From contig JAITLV010000335.1 in NCBI GenBank assembly GCA_031277685.1, positions 1-64,000 of the forward strand: DNA of 64,000 nt, given 5' to 3'. A model generated the notes under the pieces. The model saw only the letters and a program-made list of their open reading frames with translations, searched no databases and had not been told where the DNA came from. How positions within the stretch are numbered: position 1 is the stretch's first letter; the number at the start of each line of letters is the position of its first letter. Source of the stretch: Sphingobacterium sp. (GTDB lineage Bacteria > Bacteroidota > Bacteroidia > Sphingobacteriales > Sphingobacteriaceae). The position numbers were made by a program, and so were the translations under genes. Shown here in pieces: positions 1 through 9,879 of the stretch.

Positions 1-131
1 TATTAGGAACATTTATCTATTCTATCTGGATTTTGATCATTTGCAGTCTTACAAATCTAACAGATTTGTTCTTCGATCGACTTTGCATAGGATAAGAAAT
101 AGAACTGCATATCTAACGCATTGCATCTCGT

Positions 132-447
132 TTAAGCTGCCTCTGCCGGTTCCATTTCTTTGTATATCGGTGCTTTCTCCAGGTTTAAGCTATCCAGTTC
201 ATCCTGGCTGCCCGAACCTTTTAAAATCACCATAATGGACTGTCATTTCCATTTTGCCGGGCTCGATATAAACACTAGCAATATTGGGATTGCTAATACG
301 TATGATATTGCTGGAGGCAGCAATACTGGCCATAACGGGCTCTTCGAGACAGCCCTTAAATACAAAAGTCCCCTTGCGGATTATCGCACTATCCGTTTTA
401 ACCCCCTCTGCTACGGGATAATATTCACATAAGATTTGTGTCGGCAT
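132..447 (-). pseudogene. Frameshifted remnant of a DUF4369 (TlpA-type thioredoxin) protein
   Basis: Reading leftwards from 447, the first 82 codons match the N-terminal DUF4369 domain of Bacteroidota TlpA-like thiol-disulfide oxidoreductases: a TDSAIIRKGTFVFKG stretch and an IEPGKMEMTVHYGDFK stretch. The frame then ends, but one base shift at the A-run near 225-228 restores the usual continuation (GSQDELDSLNLEKAPIYKE) until a TAA at 132-134. Intact relatives are about 350-400 residues with a C-terminal thioredoxin domain. Here the signal peptide, start of the domain and whole thioredoxin domain are missing. This is seen directly; the family name comes from recognised motif spacing and was not searched. 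Confidence 0.6.
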
Positions 448-587
448 TAACGACTGCAGCTGGACTTAATATTTATTTATTGCGCAAGGTTCTATGATTT
501 AAAGATAAGGTGTTGGAATTTTAGGCCAATCTGCAGAAGAAGAGGGCTGGCAATCGCCTGATCATTATTGCTTATCAGCAGATAGAC

Positions 588-617
588 TTGTATTATTCAT
601 CAAAAATGCTAAATTTG
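588..617 (+). promoter_or_regulatory. Bacteroidota-type promoter of the first sigma gene
   Basis: TAAATTTG at 610-617 fits the Bacteroidota -7 consensus TAnnTTTG, and TTG at 588-590 lies 19 bases upstream as a -33 element. It is 82 bases before the sigma gene at 700. This suggests that the vegetative sigma factor transcribes the regulatory gene pair. Confidence 0.55.
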
Positions 618-699
618 TTATAATAGCATTAACACAGAGTAGACGATACTGCTCTCTCGGCTGACCAAAAGGTGAATTTATAGACCTGAAAAACAATTA

Positions 700-1227
700 A
701 TGATAAATTCTGACAAAGATATATTTGAAAAATTATATAACCCGCTCTGTTATTTTGCATTTGAGTTGGTTAATAATAAAGATATAGCCGAAGATTTGGT
801 TCAGGATTCTTTTTGTGCGTATTTAGACCGCAAAGATGAAGTCGGAGTTGAAGAGTTTTATATAAAAGCATATCTATACAAAACAATACGGAATAAAGCT
901 TATAACCTTTGCCGCAAAGATAAAGCTGCCAGAAGATATCTCGACCAACAAGATCTGCTTAGCATTGATGATGTTGACTATGAGCAAAGCATCATTATGG
1001 CTGAATTTATGGCTCATATCCATACTGTTGTCCAATCTTTGCCCGAAGGCTGTCAAAAAGTATTTAAATTGAGCTATTTTGATGGGCTGTCGAACAAAGA
1101 AATCTGTGATCATCTCTCTATATCCATCAATACTGTCAAGACTCAAAAGCTTAGAGCGCTAACTGTTTTAAGAAAAAAACTTCCACCCACTTACTTTTCT
1201 ATTTTCCTTCTTTTTCATCTGTTTTAA
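700..1227 (+). CDS. ECF RNA polymerase sigma factor (FecI-like), locus A
   Basis: A 175-residue ECF sigma-70 factor. Region 2 is visible around residues 10-70 (ELVNNKDIAEDLVQDSF, then YLYKTIRNKAYN), and region 4 with its helix-turn-helix around 110-160 (LPEGCQKVFKLSYFDGLSNKEI, then SISINTVKTQ). The C-terminus ends in a short hydrophobic tail (YFSIFLLFHLF), common in FecI-type factors of this phylum. The fecR-like gene follows 56 bases downstream and the uptake genes after that, so this factor should direct transcription of susC-susD when released by its anti-sigma partner. A good vegetative promoter lies upstream. The substrate cannot be inferred from this gene. Confidence 0.92.
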   Translation: MINSDKDIFEKLYNPLCYFAFELVNNKDIAEDLVQDSFCAYLDRKDEVGVEEFYIKAYLYKTIRNKAYNLCRKDKAARRYLDQQDLLSIDDVDYEQSIIMAEFMAHIHTVVQSLPEGCQKVFKLSYFDGLSNKEICDHLSISINTVKTQKLRALTVLRKKLPPTYFSIFLLFHLF

Positions 1228-1242
1228 AAAAAGTTGAAAAAA

Positions 1243-1278
1243 TCGTCACCCGTTTTTGAGCCCTTTGTGTCTTACGGT
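1243..1278 (+). promoter_or_regulatory. Conserved element in the fecI-fecR gap, locus A
   Basis: The short gap between sigma and anti-sigma genes carries TCACCCG, a T-rich run and then TTTGTGTCTTA. Similar order and spacing (TACC, TTTTCGA, CTTAT-like) occurs in the same gap of loci B, C and D. It may be a promoter or translational element for the anti-sigma gene. The role is inference. Confidence 0.3.
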
Positions 1279-1283
1279 GAAAT

Positions 1284-2438
1284 ATGGAAAAGAATCTATT
1301 TTACATAGCAGAATTATTGTCTAAAAAATTTCAGCAGGAAATTACTCCTGAAGAAGACAAAATCATATCGGAATGGCTGCAAGCTAATTCAAAAAATGAA
1401 GAATTTTTGGAACGACTTAAAGCTAAAGCAAAGATAGGTATTGACGTGTCTTTTTTTGACAGTTTGGACAGTAAAAAAGCATGGCGGCATATCGCTCAAA
1501 GGAAAAGGAAAAATACTTTTCAGCTTATATTTCGAGTTGCAGCAGTATTTGCTGTTATTTTTTCTTGTGCAGCAATCTTTTATTTTTATCAAAATATACC
1601 TACCAATGAACGTTATGTCAAGAGTACAGATACTCGTTTTAAGAATGATGTGCTTCCTGCCTCTTTGGGTGCTAGATTAATCAGAAGTGATGGTGAGCTA
1701 ATCGGCGTAAAAGATAAAATTTCAATTTTGGCTGATGGCCGTATTGTTGATCCTACCAACCAGCTACTAATGCAGACTGCTGTAGATTCTTCCATAAAAC
1801 CGAACACACTTGTTGTGCCGGCCGCTAATTATTTCAATTTGACTTTGGCAGACGGAACCAGAGTATGGGTAAATGCGAATAGCGAACTTCAATTTCCTTC
1901 AAAATTCGGTACAAAAGAACGCCGTGTGAAATTAAAAGGTGAAGCTTATTTCGAAGTTGCAAAAGATGCGACAAGACCATTTTTTGTTGAAAGCGGCCAA
2001 GCCAAAATCCGGGTTTTAGGAACCCATTTCAATGTCTCTGCCTATGGAGATCATCCTGTCACCTCTCTTGAAGAGGGGAAAGTACAAGTTTCCAATGCTA
2101 AGGATATAGAAACTTTGTACCCAGGTCAGAAAGCCGTTGTCGGTGAAAATGGAATCATGCTGGCGCAGGCAGACCTCCATAAAGAACTGGCATGGAAAAA
2201 CAACTCTTTTTATTTTAAGAAAGACAATATCGTAAAGATCGCGGAGCAACTGCAGAATTGGTATGATTTAGAAATCTCTTTTTCCAAGGGGATATCATTT
2301 TCTAAAACTTACACAGGGGAAATCCCACGCAGTGCGAACCTGAGCCAAGTGCTTAAAATGTTGGGATTTGTGAGTGATCTGGAATTTAAATTAGATAAAA
2401 ACAAATTATTAATCCTTAAAAGACAAGCTATGAAGTAA
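1284..2438 (+). CDS. FecR-family anti-sigma factor, locus A
   Basis: A 384-residue inner-membrane anti-sigma factor. The cytoplasmic N-terminal part (about 1-75) should hold the sigma factor. One membrane segment lies at about 80-103 (LIFRVAAVFAVIFSCAAIFYFY). The periplasmic FecR domain follows, with family landmarks LADGTRVWVNANSELQFPSKF, GEAYFEVAKD and VLGTHFNVSAY. The C-terminal part (LQNWYDLEISF and the repeats after it) resembles the DUF4974/STN-like end that contacts the SusC signalling domain. It sits between sigma and susC, the classic order for trans-envelope signalling. No defect seen. Confidence 0.92.
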   Translation: MEKNLFYIAELLSKKFQQEITPEEDKIISEWLQANSKNEEFLERLKAKAKIGIDVSFFDSLDSKKAWRHIAQRKRKNTFQLIFRVAAVFAVIFSCAAIFYFYQNIPTNERYVKSTDTRFKNDVLPASLGARLIRSDGELIGVKDKISILADGRIVDPTNQLLMQTAVDSSIKPNTLVVPAANYFNLTLADGTRVWVNANSELQFPSKFGTKERRVKLKGEAYFEVAKDATRPFFVESGQAKIRVLGTHFNVSAYGDHPVTSLEEGKVQVSNAKDIETLYPGQKAVVGENGIMLAQADLHKELAWKNNSFYFKKDNIVKIAEQLQNWYDLEISFSKGISFSKTYTGEIPRSANLSQVLKMLGFVSDLEFKLDKNKLLILKRQAMK

Positions 2439-2465
2439 AACTACCTGATATGAAAAGATAATGTA

Positions 2466-2491
2466 AACAGAGGTGTTGACGCACCCCTGTT
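2466..2491 (+). promoter_or_regulatory. Hairpin in the fecR-susC gap, locus A
   Basis: AACAGAGGTG, a 6-base loop, then CACCCCTGTT: a 10-bp stem with one mismatch. The apex is GTG, 6 bases, CAC, as in the other three loci. No T-run follows, so it is not a plain terminator. It may process or attenuate the transcript between regulator and porin genes. Confidence 0.45.
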
Positions 2492-2552
2492 AAAGGCATT
2501 AAGCTAACAAAAACATTTTGAACCTATTACGTTAACTCAATTAATCAAATGT

Positions 2553-5500
2553 ATGAATAACTTACCATTTGACAAAGGGCTCTTTGTCCGAAAGGTGCCC
2601 CTTTTGCCAAAAACTCTCCGGATTATGAAGATTACTACGGTATTAATGCTTGCTTCTATGACCTTCGCTTATGGGAAGGGGAGTGCGCAGAAATTAACGC
2701 TGAATTTACGAGGAGTAAAACTCGAAGATGCGTTTCGAGAGATCAGCAAGAAAACAAATTTAAAATTTCTGTATAATGATGAACTGATCAGTCATAATGA
2801 TTTGGTCAGTATCAAGGTTGAAAATGCCAATTTGGACGAAACTTTAACCAAGCTTTTAAATAAAAATAGATTGACATTCAAAGTTATGGATGGCATCATT
2901 TTGATTAATGCGAAAGAAAGGGATTCAGAGGGGCAATCAGCTGCTTATATAAGTTTTCAGGAGCCTGTCCAGGGAACCGTACGAAATGATAATGGTGAGC
3001 CACTTGGCGGAGCCTCAGTTACAATAAAAGGGAAAAGCTCGGGGGTGACAACGGATAAGGAGGGCAGATTCACATTGAAGGCTTCCGGCACAGATATCCT
3101 TATCGTTCGTTTTGTAGGTTATAAAACAATAGAGCTTCCAATCGACGGTCGCAAGAAAATAGATGTCAAGCTAACTGCGCAAGATCAAACCCTTCAGGAA
3201 GTAGAAGTGGTTGCCACAGGTTATCAGACTATTGACAGAAGGAAATTCACTGGAGCTGCGACCAAAGTCAAGGCCGAAGATGCACAGCGGGCGGGAGTAC
3301 CAGATGTATCACGGATGTTAGAAGGTCAAGTGGCTGGTGTTTCCGTTCAAAACGTTTCAGGTTCGTTTGGAGCTGCTCCTAAAATAAGAGTACGTGGCGC
3401 AACCTCGATAACGGGGGATAATAAACCATTGTGGGTAGTGGACGGTGTGGTATTGGAAGACGCCGTGAATATTTCCAATGATCAGCTTTCAACGGGTGAT
3501 ATTTCTACACTTCAAGGATCTTCTGTAGCTGGAATCAACCCCGATGATATCGCCAGTTTCGAGATCCTGAAAGATGCAGCGGCAACCGCTCTATACGGAG
3601 CCAGAGCAATGAATGGTGTTATCGTCGTGACAACAAAAAAAGGTAAAAGTGGTCCATCGGTTGTCAATTATACCGGAAATTTTACAACCTATCTAAAACC
3701 TACCTACCGCGAATTTGACATTATGAATTCTTATGATCAAATGTCTATTCTAGCCGAACTCGAACGGAAGGGTCTGATTGATTATGCCATGTTCCGTACC
3801 TTGCCAAACTCTGGTCCTTATGGCAAATTATCGGAGGCCTTGGTTACATGGCAAAATGATCGTCCTTTGGTCGAAAACACGGTCGAAGGGAGAAGGAATT
3901 TTCTAAATAAATATGTCTATACCAATACCGATTGGTTTGATGTACTTTTCAAAAACTCCTTTATGCACGATCATTCCATTAATATCGCTGGCGGAGGCGA
4001 CAAGTCAACGTTTTACTTTTCGACTAGTTATTTGCGTGATAATGGATGGACAGTAGCAGACAATGCAAGCCGTTATACATTTAATGCCCGGGGGGAATTT
4101 AAGGTAAATGATAAATTGAGTTTTGGTCTCCTCGGAAATGGTACTATTCGAGACCAAAGGGCGCCAGGTACTTTGAATCAGTCCAGTGATAATGTAAATG
4201 GATTGGTTTCTCGTGAGTTTGACATTAATCCGTTTTCATACGCCCTGAATACTTCCCGTATCGTTCGTCCCTATGATGACGAAGGAAATAGGGAGTATAT
4301 TACCATGAACTATGCGCCTTTCAATATTCTAACCGAATTGGAGAATAATTACATTGATCTGAAGATGCTCGATTTAAAGGTTCAGGGAGAGCTTCACTAT
4401 AAATTTCCATTCAATATTAAGTATGATTTTTTGGGATCCTATCGTTATATGAACTCCCTAAGCGAGCATCGAATTTATGACAATGCTAACCTAGCTGAAG
4501 CTTATCGTGCAGGAACAGCTTTTGGTGTTAGAGGAGAAAACTCAACGATCGCAGCCAGTAATCGATTCTTATATACAGACCCCAATGACCCGGATGGCCT
4601 TCCAGTATCAGTATTGCCCTATGGTGGTTTATATATGAAGAATACCAATACCTTGAAAAGTTACTATTTCAGAAACAGTCTTGGATGGCAGAAGGATATG
4701 AATGGACACTTTCTCAGTCTCTATGGTGGACAAGAGCTACGTTATTTGGATCGGCTGACAGATGATTTCAGAGGGTATGGTATGCAATATGACAAAGGGG
4801 GCATCCCATATATTGATCCCCGTGCTATCAAAAGAGAAGTGGAAGGAAGTCAAAATTATTTTTCTATGGTTCCCTTTTACGATCGCTATGTTGCGGTCCT
4901 GGGAACAGCCAACTATAGCTATCAATCAAGGTATCAAATAGGACTGACAGGACGTTACGATGGCTCCAACCAACTTGGTAGTTCGGCCAATAGCAGGTGG
5001 CTGCCGACCTGGAATATTTCAGGTTCCTGGAATTTGGATCAGGAAAAATTTATGAAGAACCAAAATTTCTTCAACACCTTGACGCTACGGGGTACCTATG
5101 GTATGACGGCCAGTATGGGAGCTGCTAAAAACTCCAGTTTGGTACTGAATTCGACAACGACAAAACGTTTCGGTGCCATTAACCAGGAACCTAGCCTCCT
5201 GGTCAACTATCTTCCCAATGAAGATCTGACTTGGGAAAAGCAATATGAAACAAATGTTGGTATCGAAGCGACGTTTTTACAACGGAAATATAATGTTGTG
5301 ATCGACTTATATAATCGTAATGGATTTGATTTGATCAGCGGTTTTTATACATCAGGAATCGACGGCGAGAGCTGGAAGTTTGCCAATCATGCAGATATGA
5401 ATTCCAAAGGAATTGAGATACTGTTTAAAGCGAATTTGGTGAAAAATGAAAATTTCTCTTGGACAACCCAGCTAACAAATGCTTTCAACAAGTCCAAAAT

Positions 5501-6221
5501 TACCCGAATGATTAATCTTCCCAATATTTGGAGTTTGGTGACAGCGACAGGTGGTGCAAAAGAGGGGTTTCCACAACGAGGTTTGTTCTCTATTGATTTT
5601 CAAAAATTGAATGAACTGAATGGTACACCTTTATTCATGAACGAAAAAGGACAGATCAGTAATGATATTTACCTTCAGAGTACGGTCACAGATTATTTAA
5701 AATATGAAGGCCCGGTGGATCCGACATTTAATGGCGGTTTCTTTAACACGTTTAAGTATAAGAATTTCAATCTAGGCGTATTGATTACTTATAGTGCAGG
5801 AAACAAAGTGCGTTTGACACCGCGGTATGCTGTATCCTATTCCGACCTAAACGCATACTCGAATGATTTTATTGAAAGATTTGTACTACCATATGAGACC
5901 TTGGCTCCTTCAATCCCTGATGCTCGAGTGAAAAATTCCATTCCAGGTGTAACCTATAATGCCTATAACTATTCCTCAGCGCGGGTCGCGGACGGAGGGT
6001 TTATACGAATGAAACAAATCACTTTTGGTTACAATTTGCCTAAGTCACTAGCGGAGCGTATGGGCTTTAAGAATTTGACGCTGAACGCGGTATCAAATAA
6101 TCCATTCATCATTTATGCTGATAAGAAATTGAACGGACAGGATCCCGAGTTTTATGGAAGTGGGGGAGTAGCCCTGCCGATTCCGAAGCAGTACACATTA
6201 TCGATTAAAGCAACTCTTTAA
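2553..6221 (+). CDS. SusC/RagA-family TonB-dependent outer-membrane transporter, locus A
   Basis: A 1222-residue outer-membrane porin that imports ligand handed over by its SusD partner, powered by TonB. Order of parts: signal sequence around 25-46 (a second start at Met25 gives a normal signal peptide), STN signalling domain about 48-119, carboxypeptidase-regulatory-like domain about 138-208 (VQGTVRNDNGEPLGGASVTI), plug from about 226 (FTGAATKV, then IRVRGATSITGDNKPLWVVDG and LKDAAATALYGARAMNGVI), then the beta-barrel to the C-terminus. The STN domain means it is itself the sensor for the FecR/sigma pair upstream. susD follows after 10 bases. The substrate is unknown; companion lipoproteins hint at a peptide- or protein-derived ligand rather than a glycan. 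Confidence 0.95.
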   Translation: MNNLPFDKGLFVRKVPLLPKTLRIMKITTVLMLASMTFAYGKGSAQKLTLNLRGVKLEDAFREISKKTNLKFLYNDELISHNDLVSIKVENANLDETLTKLLNKNRLTFKVMDGIILINAKERDSEGQSAAYISFQEPVQGTVRNDNGEPLGGASVTIKGKSSGVTTDKEGRFTLKASGTDILIVRFVGYKTIELPIDGRKKIDVKLTAQDQTLQEVEVVATGYQTIDRRKFTGAATKVKAEDAQRAGVPDVSRMLEGQVAGVSVQNVSGSFGAAPKIRVRGATSITGDNKPLWVVDGVVLEDAVNISNDQLSTGDISTLQGSSVAGINPDDIASFEILKDAAATALYGARAMNGVIVVTTKKGKSGPSVVNYTGNFTTYLKPTYREFDIMNSYDQMSILAELERKGLIDYAMFRTLPNSGPYGKLSEALVTWQNDRPLVENTVEGRRNFLNKYVYTNTDWFDVLFKNSFMHDHSINIAGGGDKSTFYFSTSYLRDNGWTVADNASRYTFNARGEFKVNDKLSFGLLGNGTIRDQRAPGTLNQSSDNVNGLVSREFDINPFSYALNTSRIVRPYDDEGNREYITMNYAPFNILTELENNYIDLKMLDLKVQGELHYKFPFNIKYDFLGSYRYMNSLSEHRIYDNANLAEAYRAGTAFGVRGENSTIAASNRFLYTDPNDPDGLPVSVLPYGGLYMKNTNTLKSYYFRNSLGWQKDMNGHFLSLYGGQELRYLDRLTDDFRGYGMQYDKGGIPYIDPRAIKREVEGSQNYFSMVPFYDRYVAVLGTANYSYQSRYQIGLTGRYDGSNQLGSSANSRWLPTWNISGSWNLDQEKFMKNQNFFNTLTLRGTYGMTASMGAAKNSSLVLNSTTTKRFGAINQEPSLLVNYLPNEDLTWEKQYETNVGIEATFLQRKYNVVIDLYNRNGFDLISGFYTSGIDGESWKFANHADMNSKGIEILFKANLVKNENFSWTTQLTNAFNKSKITRMINLPNIWSLVTATGGAKEGFPQRGLFSIDFQKLNELNGTPLFMNEKGQISNDIYLQSTVTDYLKYEGPVDPTFNGGFFNTFKYKNFNLGVLITYSAGNKVRLTPRYAVSYSDLNAYSNDFIERFVLPYETLAPSIPDARVKNSIPGVTYNAYNYSSARVADGGFIRMKQITFGYNLPKSLAERMGFKNLTLNAVSNNPFIIYADKKLNGQDPEFYGSGGVALPIPKQYTLSIKATL

Positions 6222-6231
6222 AATTGGAAAG

Positions 6232-7707
6232 ATGAAGAAGAAGATTATATTTTTTGGGATAGCCTTACTATCCCTTCTAAATACAGGATGTAGTAAATAT
6301 TTAAGTGAAGATCCCGACATGCGTACAACATTGGATACGCCTACAAAGATCAGGGAGTTATTGGTGAGTGCTTATCCAAGAGCCTCTTACGTTGGTTTTA
6401 CCGAGGCTGCATCTGATAACGCGGAGGACAAGGGCCTAGAAGTTGGTGAAACACCTGTAAATGCTGATCCCTGGAAATTCAATTCGGTAAATTCAAAAGA
6501 TCTTGACAGTCCCAATTATTTTTGGAACCGTACTTATGAGGCAATTGCTGCAGCCAATATTGCCATTGAGGCTTATCAAAAATTGCCCGAAAACCTGAGA
6601 AATGATGCTTCGATTTTGGGTGAGGCTTATGTGGCCAGAGCTTTTAACCATTTTATGCTTGTTTGTTTATATGCCAATATGTATGATCCGCTCACGGCGA
6701 CTACTGATCCTGGTATTCCTTATGTAACAGAATCGGGGCGAAAAGTAGTCACCAAATACGAACGGAAAACCGTGGCCTATGTATACGATCAGATCGAGAA
6801 AGATCTGTTAGCTGGTTTACCTTTGATAAACGACGCGAAATACACAGTACCTAAATACCACTTTACGAGGGCTGCGACCAATGCCTTTGCGACACGGTTC
6901 TATTTGTTCAAACAAGACTACGCCAAAGCGACCGAGTACGGTGTGGCGGCGTTAGGCGAGAATGTGGTAAGTTACCTTCGTCCCCTCAATACAGATCGTT
7001 GGAAACAGATGGAATACAATGTTAAAAAGCAATATTTCTGCTCGCCCGACAATCCGTCGAATCTTTTGTTGTCAGAGGTCCGTTCGTTATTGGGGCGGAA
7101 TCAGCCTGGCTATCGTTATGGCCTCACGACAGCGTTAAATGCCGCGTTATTTTATACAGGAAACGTAACAGGAGGGAAATGGCCATACATGCTTTACGGC
7201 GTCATTACGAATTATAATCATGCCAAATGGAATGAGCATTTTGTTTACTCAGGACTACAAGCCAGTTATGGACAGGCCTATGTGACACATGTAGCCTTGA
7301 CAGCTGATGAGTTGATCCTCAACCGGGCCGAGGCCTATACTTACCTCGGTAAGTATACAGAAGCGTTACGGGACTTAAATCAATTTGCTTCAACCAAATT
7401 TTACGATAATTCTTCTGGTGTATATAATCCTGATCTCCACACGATTACCGAAGCAAAAGTTAAATCATTCTATGGTACAGCTGATCTGAAAGAAGGGATT
7501 ATCAAGACCATTCTTGATTTTCGCAGACGGGAATTTTTGTTTGAAGGGCTTCGTTATTTTGATATCCTACGTTATAAAATTCCTGTCGGCCATAAAACCT
7601 TTGACAATGAAAAAGAATATATTTTGACAGCGAATGACCCCAAACGGTTATTTGAAATGCCAGAAGAGGTATCCCTGTCAGGAATTGAAAATAATCCGAG
7701 AGACTAA
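6232..7707 (+). CDS. SusD/RagB-family surface lipoprotein, locus A
   Basis: A 491-residue substrate-binding lipoprotein that caps the SusC barrel. The signal peptide ends in a lipobox with Cys20 (LLNTGC). The TPR-rich fold is recognisable from FWNRTYEAIAAANIAIEAY, ILGEAYVARAFNHFMLVCLYANMYD and the C-terminal RRREFLFEGLRYFDILRYK. It is translated 10 bases after susC. The family is certain; the ligand cannot be read from the sequence. A zinc-metallohydrolase gene directly downstream is typical of one SusCD subtype. Confidence 0.95.
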   Translation: MKKKIIFFGIALLSLLNTGCSKYLSEDPDMRTTLDTPTKIRELLVSAYPRASYVGFTEAASDNAEDKGLEVGETPVNADPWKFNSVNSKDLDSPNYFWNRTYEAIAAANIAIEAYQKLPENLRNDASILGEAYVARAFNHFMLVCLYANMYDPLTATTDPGIPYVTESGRKVVTKYERKTVAYVYDQIEKDLLAGLPLINDAKYTVPKYHFTRAATNAFATRFYLFKQDYAKATEYGVAALGENVVSYLRPLNTDRWKQMEYNVKKQYFCSPDNPSNLLLSEVRSLLGRNQPGYRYGLTTALNAALFYTGNVTGGKWPYMLYGVITNYNHAKWNEHFVYSGLQASYGQAYVTHVALTADELILNRAEAYTYLGKYTEALRDLNQFASTKFYDNSSGVYNPDLHTITEAKVKSFYGTADLKEGIIKTILDFRRREFLFEGLRYFDILRYKIPVGHKTFDNEKEYILTANDPKRLFEMPEEVSLSGIENNPRD

Positions 7708-7719
7708 AGCATATTATTT

Positions 7720-8568
7720 ATGAAAAAACTATTATACATTGCCTTGGCTTTTTGCTTTTTCGCTTGTTCGAAAGAGGAAAAACTACCCACCGAGCCTATC
7801 GTGGCTCTGGGGGGGTATGATTTCAAAACGACAGCAACCGATCAATACATCTACGATAATTTTACATATCCTTATAATATTGAGATCAAGTACCGCTGGG
7901 ATCCTGCCGAAGTCAACTTGACAAAGTCTATTGCTGCTGTCAAGGAAGAGAAAGTGCTGGATATGGTAAAGACTATTTCCATGGGGTGGATTGGACCCTA
8001 TAAAAAGATTGCTGGTGACAATTTTTTGAGGACTTATAATTTTTCAAAGTTTTATTTGGCTGGTTCTTGGGAGTACAACACCGATGGTACGATTATTTTA
8101 GGTACAGCTGAAGGCGGAGTGAAGATCGTGCTACTCGGTACCAATGATATTGATACCAAAAATCGTGAAAATATCCAAAGTTATCTGTATACTATTCATC
8201 ATGAGTTTGCACATATCATCCATCAAACTCGTTTTTTTCCCCAAGAATGGCGTTCTATCCCCGGCAATAGTGGTTGGTATACTTCGACCTGGAAGAATAC
8301 CAGCACACCTGAAGCTCAAGCACAGGGGTTTGTGCGCAACTATGCGAAATCCAATATGAATGAGGATTTTGTGGAGACAGTTGCTTTTTTATTGGTCAGA
8401 GGACAAGAGCAGTACGATCTGCTTAAAACCAATAACCCATCTGCAGCTTCGGTTTTCAACCAAAAAGAGGCGATCGTCGTAAATTATTACAAAGAAGTAC
8501 TGCAGTTGGATTTCAGGAAATTGCAGGCGGAAGTACAGACGGCATTAGTAGGAATAACCAATATGTAA
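7720..8568 (+). CDS. Substrate import-associated zinc metallohydrolase lipoprotein
   Basis: A 282-residue lipoprotein (lipobox Cys16, FFAC). A gluzincin-type zinc site is visible: HEFAH at residues 161-165 gives two His ligands and the catalytic Glu, and a downstream NEDFVET could supply the third, glutamate ligand. The gene lies 12 bases after susD and 2 bases before the next lipoprotein, so it belongs to the same operon. Such lipoproteins are known as companions of SusC/SusD pairs; their true substrate has not been settled to my knowledge. A surface peptidase that trims substrate before import is a reasonable inference. Confidence 0.8.
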   Translation: MKKLLYIALAFCFFACSKEEKLPTEPIVALGGYDFKTTATDQYIYDNFTYPYNIEIKYRWDPAEVNLTKSIAAVKEEKVLDMVKTISMGWIGPYKKIAGDNFLRTYNFSKFYLAGSWEYNTDGTIILGTAEGGVKIVLLGTNDIDTKNRENIQSYLYTIHHEFAHIIHQTRFFPQEWRSIPGNSGWYTSTWKNTSTPEAQAQGFVRNYAKSNMNEDFVETVAFLLVRGQEQYDLLKTNNPSAASVFNQKEAIVVNYYKEVLQLDFRKLQAEVQTALVGITNM

Positions 8569-8570
8569 AC

Positions 8571-9863
8571 ATGATGAAAAAGACAATTTTATTCGCGATA
8601 CTCGGTGTTTTCACTCTTTTCTCGTGCACGCGAAAAGAAGATATTAACGATGAGATAAGGCCAGATAAGAAGCTGAATGCGACTTTGGCCGAATACAAAG
8701 ATATTTTAACGGCCGCACCCAATGGGTGGGTGGGCTACCTGTATCCGTCCGGTGGAGGCGGATTCACCTTTAAGTTTAATTTTAATAAAGATGAGACGGT
8801 ATCTATGTATGCCATTTTGAGTGAAGAGTATGCAACAACAGCTAAATCCAGTCTGTTTAGTTTACGCGCACCACAGATCCCCAGTTTGTATTTCGATACC
8901 TATAATTATTTGCATGAACTGGCAGATCCCAAGATAACGAAATATGGCGGAACCTATTCGGTAGGAGCTGGTGGCGATTTTGAATTTGGGATCGTAGATG
9001 TGGGGCCCGATACCATAAAATTGCGTGGTAACTTTCGGAAAAGCGATCTTATCTTGATTAAGGCAAAAGCCAGCGAAGGAGATGACTTTATTGCCAAGGC
9101 CTATGATTTTGTGCAAAACAAACTCGGTAAGATCGAGCGGTTTCCTTATTATTATAAAAAGCTCTCCGTCAATGGAAAAGATTATGCGATTACCATTAAT
9201 ACGGACAAGAGTACAGTCAGTATATGGCATACAAAAGAGGGAAAGACTTCCTCATTTTACACTGAATATGCAGTCAGTGATAACGGGATTATGTTGAGAA
9301 AGGCTTTTACAGATGGTGACTTTGTTTTACAATCACTTTCGGATATTGAGGTAGATCTTGTGGCGAGTAAGGCTGTGCTAAAGGTTAACAACACAATCAA
9401 TGCCGAAATCACAAATGTAGCCGAACCTATTGCCATCTCTACCGAAGGGCCGATACAGCTATATGGTAATTACAGTAAAACCTATACGAGTTATGGCTTC
9501 AATTACGACGGCGTAAAAGACTATTTCAAATTACAGGAGGAGCCATCCTTGCAGGGAGCATATTTTAAACAGCGCTATTACATTGACAATTATGATGTGA
9601 TGTACTATGATTATCTCAATGCAAACAATGCAAGTACAAGGTATATTTCTGTCATGCGGGGTAATATCAATACACCCAACGTTATTAAATATAGTGTAAA
9701 CAATTATAACGGAACAAGTCCTGGCGGTACCTTGGCTACTAAGATAGCCAATATACGTAGTTGGTTTGGCGATTCGGAGGGGTATTATGTCTATCCAACA
9801 GGTAATGGTTTTTACGACTTGGTGAGCGTAGCGGATGGCAAGAAATGGATCCGTCTGTATTAA
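8571..9863 (+). CDS. DUF4302-family lipoprotein 1
   Basis: A 430-residue lipoprotein (lipobox ending in Cys19, TLFSC; the start is doubled as Met-Met). The first third carries the DUF4302 pattern LAEYKDILTAAPNGWVGYLYP followed by a glycine-rich turn and FKFNFNKDETVSM. It follows the metallohydrolase after 2 bases and is followed by a second, related lipoprotein, so three lipoproteins accompany this SusCD pair. DUF4302 has no established function. Surface location and a role in ligand capture next to SusD are inferred from context. Confidence 0.75.
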   Translation: MMKKTILFAILGVFTLFSCTRKEDINDEIRPDKKLNATLAEYKDILTAAPNGWVGYLYPSGGGGFTFKFNFNKDETVSMYAILSEEYATTAKSSLFSLRAPQIPSLYFDTYNYLHELADPKITKYGGTYSVGAGGDFEFGIVDVGPDTIKLRGNFRKSDLILIKAKASEGDDFIAKAYDFVQNKLGKIERFPYYYKKLSVNGKDYAITINTDKSTVSIWHTKEGKTSSFYTEYAVSDNGIMLRKAFTDGDFVLQSLSDIEVDLVASKAVLKVNNTINAEITNVAEPIAISTEGPIQLYGNYSKTYTSYGFNYDGVKDYFKLQEEPSLQGAYFKQRYYIDNYDVMYYDYLNANNASTRYISVMRGNINTPNVIKYSVNNYNGTSPGGTLATKIANIRSWFGDSEGYYVYPTGNGFYDLVSVADGKKWIRLY

Positions 9864-9879
9864 TTTTAATTTGATTGTT

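Noticed and set aside
9835..9879. Upstream ATG for the second DUF4302-like lipoprotein
   Set aside because: It lies inside the previous gene and would precede a complete signal peptide at 9880.
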